NCBI GenBank assembly: GCA_963169665.1
Contig: CAUJET010000193.1
Coordinates: 1 to 46,071 of the forward strand
DNA length: 46,071 bases
From: Actinomycetota bacterium
GTDB taxonomy: Bacteria > Actinomycetota > Acidimicrobiia > Acidimicrobiales > Ilumatobacteraceae
Direction of reading: 5' to 3'
The position numbers were made by a program, and so were the translations under genes. Of the stretch, positions 42,129-46,071 are shown in pieces. How positions within the stretch are numbered: the first letter of the stretch is position 1; the number at the start of each line of letters is the position of its first letter. The notes beneath the pieces were generated by a model. The model was given only the letters and a program-made list of their open reading frames with translations, was not told the DNA's origin and did no database searches.

Positions 42129-42638
42129 ATGCGGACCATGTGTGATTACTGCGGCTGCCGGCGATCGGGCCCCACGGCGGAACTGGCTTCCGAGCACGTA
42201 CGCCTCCTTGAGCTCGGCGAGATGCTTCACGATGCGCTGCACGACGGTGCGGACGCGACCACTGTCTTTGCCGAGTTTGTCCGGCTGCTGCAGATGCATG
42301 CCGCCAAGGAGGAGATCGGGCTGTTCGAGCAGGCGCGGTTACTGGAGCCGCTGGCCGATCAGATCGAGGTGCTGTGCCGAGAGCACGCCGACCTGCACCG
42401 CGGGCTCGCCGGCGGTCTCACCGGCGAGGATGTTCCGGACGCGCTTCGCCTGTTGGTCACCCACATCGATGATGAGGAGTACGACCTGTTTCCGCACATC
42501 TTCCACGCCCTTGACCCCGAGCAGTGGGAGGAGATCGACCTGGCCCACCGGGCGATCGAGGCCGTCTGGGATGACGGTGAGAAGACCTCTCCGGCAACGG
42601 CGACCGCCAGTGCCGGAACGGGTTCGGTGACGTCGTGA
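42129..42638 (+). CDS. Hemerythrin-like protein with N-terminal CxxC
   Basis: 169 residues from the ATG at 42129 (a second ATG follows at 42138). N-terminal CDYCGCR gives three close Cys. The rest is a hemerythrin HHE-type four-helix bundle: SEHVRLLELGEMLHDAL, MHAAKEEIGLFE, CREHADLHRGL and THIDDEEYDLFPHIF, with His/Glu at di-iron positions. Similar proteins sense or bind O2 or NO. Its stop overlaps the GTG of the pyruvate dehydrogenase gene, making the two translationally coupled. An AT-rich stretch (42084-42109) upstream loosely resembles the shared motif. Confidence 0.85.
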   Translation: MRTMCDYCGCRRSGPTAELASEHVRLLELGEMLHDALHDGADATTVFAEFVRLLQMHAAKEEIGLFEQARLLEPLADQIEVLCREHADLHRGLAGGLTGEDVPDALRLLVTHIDDEEYDLFPHIFHALDPEQWEEIDLAHRAIEAVWDDGEKTSPATATASAGTGSVTS

Positions 42639-45319
42639 ACCGGTACCGTTTCGTCGATCAGCGTCCCGACCCTGACCCCGGTCGTTCGCGGGAGTGGCTC
42701 GACTCGCTCGATGATTTGACTGCTGCTCGCGGGACGGGCGAGTCGCGTGACGTGTTGTTCCGTGTGTTGGGTCGGGCCGACGATCTCGGGATCGGTCTCT
42801 CGCAGGTCGGGGTGACGGACTACGTCAACACGATTCCGGCGGCCGACGAGCCGTCCATGCCGGGTGACGAGGAGATGGAGCATCGGATCCGCCGGCTGAT
42901 CCGGTGGAACGCAGCGGTGATGGTGAGTCGGGCCAATCATCGCTTCGACGGCATCGGCGGCCATCTCGCCACCTACGCATCGGCTGCGACCCTCTACGAG
43001 GTGGGCTTCAACCACTTCTTCCACGGCAAGGCCGATGGTGGTTTCGGTGATCAGGTGTTCTTCCAGGGCCACGCGTCACCCGGGATCTACGCCCGCGCGT
43101 TTCTGGAAGGGCGCCTCGATGAGGGCGACCTCGACCGGTTCCGACGTGAGGTCGGCGGTGGCGGTCTGCCCAGCTACCCGCACCCCCGGCGCAGCGACTT
43201 CTGGGAGTTCCCGACCGTCTCGATGGGCCTCGGTCCCCTCACCGCCGCTTACCAGGCCCGTTTCAACCGCTACCTTCACGATCGGGGCATCGTCGACACC
43301 AGCGCGGCGAAGGTGTGGTGCTTCATCGGCGACGGTGAGATGGATGAGCCCGAGAGCCTGGCCGGTCTGGCGTTCGCCGGACGGGAGCGGCTCGACAACC
43401 TGATCTTCGTCGTCAATTGCAACCTGCAACGGCTGGACGGCCCGGTGCGCGGCAATGGCAAGGTCATCCAAGAACTCGAAGCGTTGTACCGGGGTGCGGG
43501 GTGGAACGTGATCAAGGTCGTCTGGGGTCGCGAGTGGGACGATCTGCTCGCCCGCGACACCGATGGCGCGCTCGTTGCCAAGATGAACGCCACGGTCGAT
43601 GGCGAGTTCCAGAAGTTTCGCGTCGAATCGGGTGCCTACATCCGCGAGCACTTCTTCGGTCCTGACCCGCGGTTGCAGGCCCTGGTCGCGCATCTCTCCG
43701 ACGACGACCTGCGCCGACTGCGCCGCGGCGGTCACGACGCCCGCAAGGTCCACGCCGCCTACCGCGCGGCCGTCGACCATCGCGGCGCTCCCACTGTCGT
43801 GCTGGCCAAGACGGTCAAGGGCTGGTCACTCGGCTCCGCCTTCGAAGCCCGCAACGCCACCCACCAGATGAAGAAGATGACCGAAGCCGAACTGAAGACG
43901 TTCCGCGACCGGCTCGAACTACCGATCACCGACGCGCAACTCGCCGAGGAGCTCCCCCCATACGTCCGGCCGGGTGTCGGTTCCGACGAGCACGAGTATC
44001 TCATGGCCCGCCGCCGGTCATTGGGCGGCCCGCAGCCGGCCCGCGTGGTCCGGCCCAAGACATTGATCCTGCCCGACGAGAACCTCTATCGCGAGCTCCA
44101 CGCCGGCACCGGCGACAAGGTCGCGACATCCACGACATCCGCGTTCACTCGGCTCTTGAAGAACCTATTGCGCGATCCCGAGATCGGCCGGCGAGTCGTA
44201 CCGATCATCCCCGACGAGGCCCGCACCTTCGGGATCGACGCCCTGTTCCGCCAGTCGAAGATCTACGCACCGGCAGGGCAACGGTACGAACCCGTCGATG
44301 CCGACCTGCTGCTCAGCTACATGGAATCCGCCGACGGCCAGATCCTCGAGGAGGGCATCACCGAGGCAGGGTCGATGGCCTCACTGATCGCCGCCTCAAC
44401 CGCGTACGCCACCTGGGGTGAGCCGATGATCCCGTTCTTCGTATTCTACTCGATGTTCGGCTTCCACCGCCTCGGTGACCTGATCTGGGCGTTGGGCGAC
44501 ATGCGCGGCCGCGGGTTCCTCATGGCAGCGACGGCCGGGCGTACCACGCTGCAGGGTGAAGGGCTCCAACACACCGACGGCTACAGCCACGCGTGGGCCG
44601 CGACCGTCCCGAACTGCCGGGCCTATGACCCGGCCTTCGCGTACGAGCTGGCGGTGATCGTCGACGACGGAATGCGCCGCATGTACGGCGCCGACCCCGA
44701 GGATGTCTTCTACTACGTCACGCTCTACAACGAGACCTACCCGATGCCGCCGATCCCCGACGGCGCGCAGGACGGCATCATCCGCGGCTTGTATCGGTAT
44801 CGACCCGCCCCGGAGCCACGGGCCCATCGCTCCCAGATCCTGGCCAGCGGCACCGCGATGCTGGCCGCGCTCGAAGCCCAACGCCTGTTGAGCGACGAGC
44901 ACGATGTCGCTGCCGACGTGTGGAGCGCGACCAGCTACAAGCAACTGCGCGACGACGCGCTCAGCGTCGAGCGGTGGAACCGGCTCCACCCCACCGGCCC
45001 GCCACAACGGCCGTACGTCGCCGAGGTGCTCGCCGATGTCGACGGGCCGATCGTGGCAGTCACCGACTTCGTCAAGACCGTGCCTGACCAGATCGCCCGA
45101 TGGGTCCCCCAACCGTTCATCCCGCTCGGCACCGACGGATTCGGGCTCTCCGACACCCGCAGCGCCCTACGCGAGCACTTCGAGGTGGATGCCCGCCACA
45201 TCGTGGTCGCCACCCTGTACGGGCTCGCCCAGCAGGGCAGACTGGCGAATGATGCGGTCGCCGCGGCAATCCAGCACTACGGCATCGACACCGACGCACC
45301 TGACCCGCGAGACGCCTGA
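42635..45319 (+). CDS. aceE: Pyruvate dehydrogenase E1 component, homodimeric type
   Basis: 894 residues from a GTG that overlaps the hemerythrin gene stop. The thiamine diphosphate motif GDGEMDEPES to VVNCNLQRLDGPV (about 231-268), the ADEPSMPGDEEMEHRIRRLI start region, and FGFHRLGDLIWALGDMRGRG are typical of AceE. It decarboxylates pyruvate and acetylates the lipoyl domain of E2; no E2 or E3 gene is in the window, so it must use those from elsewhere. It may be an isoform for NO or low-oxygen conditions, which is inference from the neighbours. Length is normal and no key residue is missing. Confidence 0.95.
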   Translation: MNRYRFVDQRPDPDPGRSREWLDSLDDLTAARGTGESRDVLFRVLGRADDLGIGLSQVGVTDYVNTIPAADEPSMPGDEEMEHRIRRLIRWNAAVMVSRANHRFDGIGGHLATYASAATLYEVGFNHFFHGKADGGFGDQVFFQGHASPGIYARAFLEGRLDEGDLDRFRREVGGGGLPSYPHPRRSDFWEFPTVSMGLGPLTAAYQARFNRYLHDRGIVDTSAAKVWCFIGDGEMDEPESLAGLAFAGRERLDNLIFVVNCNLQRLDGPVRGNGKVIQELEALYRGAGWNVIKVVWGREWDDLLARDTDGALVAKMNATVDGEFQKFRVESGAYIREHFFGPDPRLQALVAHLSDDDLRRLRRGGHDARKVHAAYRAAVDHRGAPTVVLAKTVKGWSLGSAFEARNATHQMKKMTEAELKTFRDRLELPITDAQLAEELPPYVRPGVGSDEHEYLMARRRSLGGPQPARVVRPKTLILPDENLYRELHAGTGDKVATSTTSAFTRLLKNLLRDPEIGRRVVPIIPDEARTFGIDALFRQSKIYAPAGQRYEPVDADLLLSYMESADGQILEEGITEAGSMASLIAASTAYATWGEPMIPFFVFYSMFGFHRLGDLIWALGDMRGRGFLMAATAGRTTLQGEGLQHTDGYSHAWAATVPNCRAYDPAFAYELAVIVDDGMRRMYGADPEDVFYYVTLYNETYPMPPIPDGAQDGIIRGLYRYRPAPEPRAHRSQILASGTAMLAALEAQRLLSDEHDVAADVWSATSYKQLRDDALSVERWNRLHPTGPPQRPYVAEVLADVDGPIVAVTDFVKTVPDQIARWVPQPFIPLGTDGFGLSDTRSALREHFEVDARHIVVATLYGLAQQGRLANDAVAAAIQHYGIDTDAPDPRDA

Positions 45320-45366
45320 CAGCAGACCGTGACGCCCGACAGCACAAAGAACTCGAGAAATCCGCC

Positions 45367-45492
45367 ATGAACATCGCCATCACGCTCGGCGCGTCCCTGG
45401 CGTTGGCCGCTGCCACGCTGGCATTGGCCGCCTCGCACAACAGACCCTTCGACACGATCACGTCGAGGGAGCGAACGAACGGCACCCGCTGA
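45367..45492 (+). CDS. Possible 41-residue protein after aceE
   Basis: An ATG at 45367, 47 bases after aceE, opens a short frame with one hydrophobic segment (ITLGASLALAAATLALAAS) followed by a polar, basic tail. The segment could be a signal or membrane helix. No ribosome site stands out (GAGAAATCC only), and no family is recognised, so it may be chance. Confidence 0.35.
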   Translation: MNIAITLGASLALAAATLALAASHNRPFDTITSRERTNGTR

Positions 45493-45510
45493 CTGCCGTA
45501 GTCGGCGCGC

Positions 45511-45575
45511 GGCCGGAGTCAGCCGCGACGCAGTCGAAGTCGAGTCACGACGTCGGCGACGTCGGGTGGCGTGTC
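45511..45575 (-). repeat. 65-base direct repeat, copy 1
   Basis: Matches 45937-46001 at 61 of 65 positions by eye. It spans the last 18 codons and the stop of the Cys-rich hypothetical gene plus a few bases beyond. Confidence 0.75.
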
Positions 45576-45827
45576 CCGCCCGTAGGACGCTGGGAGGGTA
45601 CCGCGATGACCACAGGGCATCGAGATCGCGAAGAGGATCGACTCGTCGCCGGGATCGCTGGCGCCCTCGAAGCGGTACACCTCGTTCACATCGACGTCCT
45701 CTGGAGCGGCCCAGCAGGAACAGCTGTCACAGCGCAGCCCGCCATCGTCGACCGCGAACTGCTCGGCCCAACCGGCATCGTGTAGCTGTCGCATCCGCTC
45801 GACAAGCGTGTCCATCGGCGCAGTCAC
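45519..45827 (-). CDS. Hypothetical protein with Cys-rich motif
   Basis: 102 residues, no family recognised. The middle has LRCDSCSCWAAPED and later ISMPCGHRGTLPA, giving four Cys and one His able to bind zinc or iron. N-terminal 20 residues are polar and alpha-helical (MDTLVERMRQLHDAGW). The C-terminus TPPDVADVVTRLRLR is repeated almost exactly at 45937-46001, where only that part of the gene is present. Soluble, no signal peptide. Convergent with the aceE unit. Confidence 0.6.
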   Translation of the reverse strand: MTAPMDTLVERMRQLHDAGWAEQFAVDDGGLRCDSCSCWAAPEDVDVNEVYRFEGASDPGDESILFAISMPCGHRGTLPASYGRDTPPDVADVVTRLRLRRG

Positions 45828-45936
45828 AGATCCACCCTACGTGTAGCGCCGCCGTAGTGACGCCACGGATAGATCTGATCGGCGCTCCCGATCCGAGATG
45901 CCTGAGGCGATGGGAATCCCGCCGTTGTTGGAGCGT
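45828..45936. other. Intergenic stretch between the repeat copies
   Basis: About 110 bases without a gene or a clear hairpin; nothing recognised. Confidence 0.4.
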
Positions 45937-46001
45937 GGCCGGAGTCAGCCGTGACGCAGTCGAAGCCGAGTCACGACGTCGGCGACGTCGGGCGGGGTGT
46001 C
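45937..46001 (-). pseudogene. 65-base repeat, copy 2: C-terminal remnant of the Cys-rich gene
   Basis: On the minus strand this encodes DTPPDVADVVTRLRLRHG and a stop, the same end as the gene at 45519. Similarity stops abruptly at the Asp codon; the frame then continues to the right with unrelated residues. Either a gene remnant or the end of a related gene that enters from beyond the window. Confidence 0.55.
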
Positions 46002-46071
46002 TCTCTCGGCTCCTTGGGGCGCCAACGCCGGAGGCCCGCGCGGAGCCACCCCAACGACAGGGTGTGAAGTG

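Overview
This is a high-GC chromosomal window with tightly packed, often start/stop-overlapping genes on both strands and many GTG starts. It fits a GC-rich actinobacterium. Features pointing that way are the urease gamma-beta fusion, the SufR-type regulator, homodimeric AceE, group III truncated globins and DUF1918. A member of the Acidimicrobiia is my best guess, but that is inference and no rRNA is present to test it.

Left part (1-21.4 kb) looks like ordinary chromosome. In order it holds: the end of a heterodimeric ABC exporter (1-2352); a YeiH-type membrane protein divergent from a LysR regulator, with a phosphatase overlapping the LysR end; and a six-gene minus-strand run (4995-11911) of an unusual urease (gamma-beta fusion, then an alpha subunit with a histidine-rich N-terminus), agmatine deiminase, a VOC protein, an acyl-CoA ligase and an M20 peptidase. 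Next come AlkB-like, CBS, DUF1918 and PilZ genes; a Baeyer-Villiger-type monooxygenase, DUF2817 and acyl-CoA ligase group; a Mug-like DNA glycosylase; and an NTF2-like/TetR/MOSC operon behind a near-perfect 43-bp palindrome.

At 21455-21499 lies the 3' part of a tRNA-Arg(CCU) gene, truncated at its anticodon loop and read on the minus strand. This is the usual scar of integration into a tRNA. By orientation the inserted element lies to its right, so everything from about 21.5 kb to the end of the window is probably a genomic island whose far end is not seen.

The putative island has one theme: nitrate/nitric oxide chemistry, and building or repairing iron-sulfur clusters. A minus-strand run of eleven tightly linked genes starts with an NsrR-like Rrf2 regulator (30421) and continues with YwiC-like, Ric/ScdA, a group III truncated globin, a membrane protein with CxxC pairs, a NasA/NapA-type molybdoenzyme, a four-cluster ferredoxin subunit, a Tat-signal Rieske protein, a small membrane protein, a TehA/SLAC1-type anion channel and a CopD-like protein (21759). 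Upstream are a DUF1971-truncated globin fusion and a cupin. A second minus-strand run has a third truncated globin, a polytopic membrane protein and a second CopD-like protein. Divergent from it is sufB-sufC-sufD-sufT with two more genes. Then come an HMA-Ric fusion with a HiPIP-like protein, a ferredoxin, a SufR-like regulator preceded by a 53-residue membrane protein, and a hemerythrin-like gene joined to a full-length pyruvate dehydrogenase E1 gene.

Working model (inference): the island supplies a nitrate-reducing respiratory module, scavengers for the NO it makes, and NO-tolerant replacements or repair systems for iron-sulfur enzymes, under NsrR-like and SufR-like sensors. Two divergent promoters in it (34378 and 40855) share a 14-base motif at identical spacing, suggesting common control.
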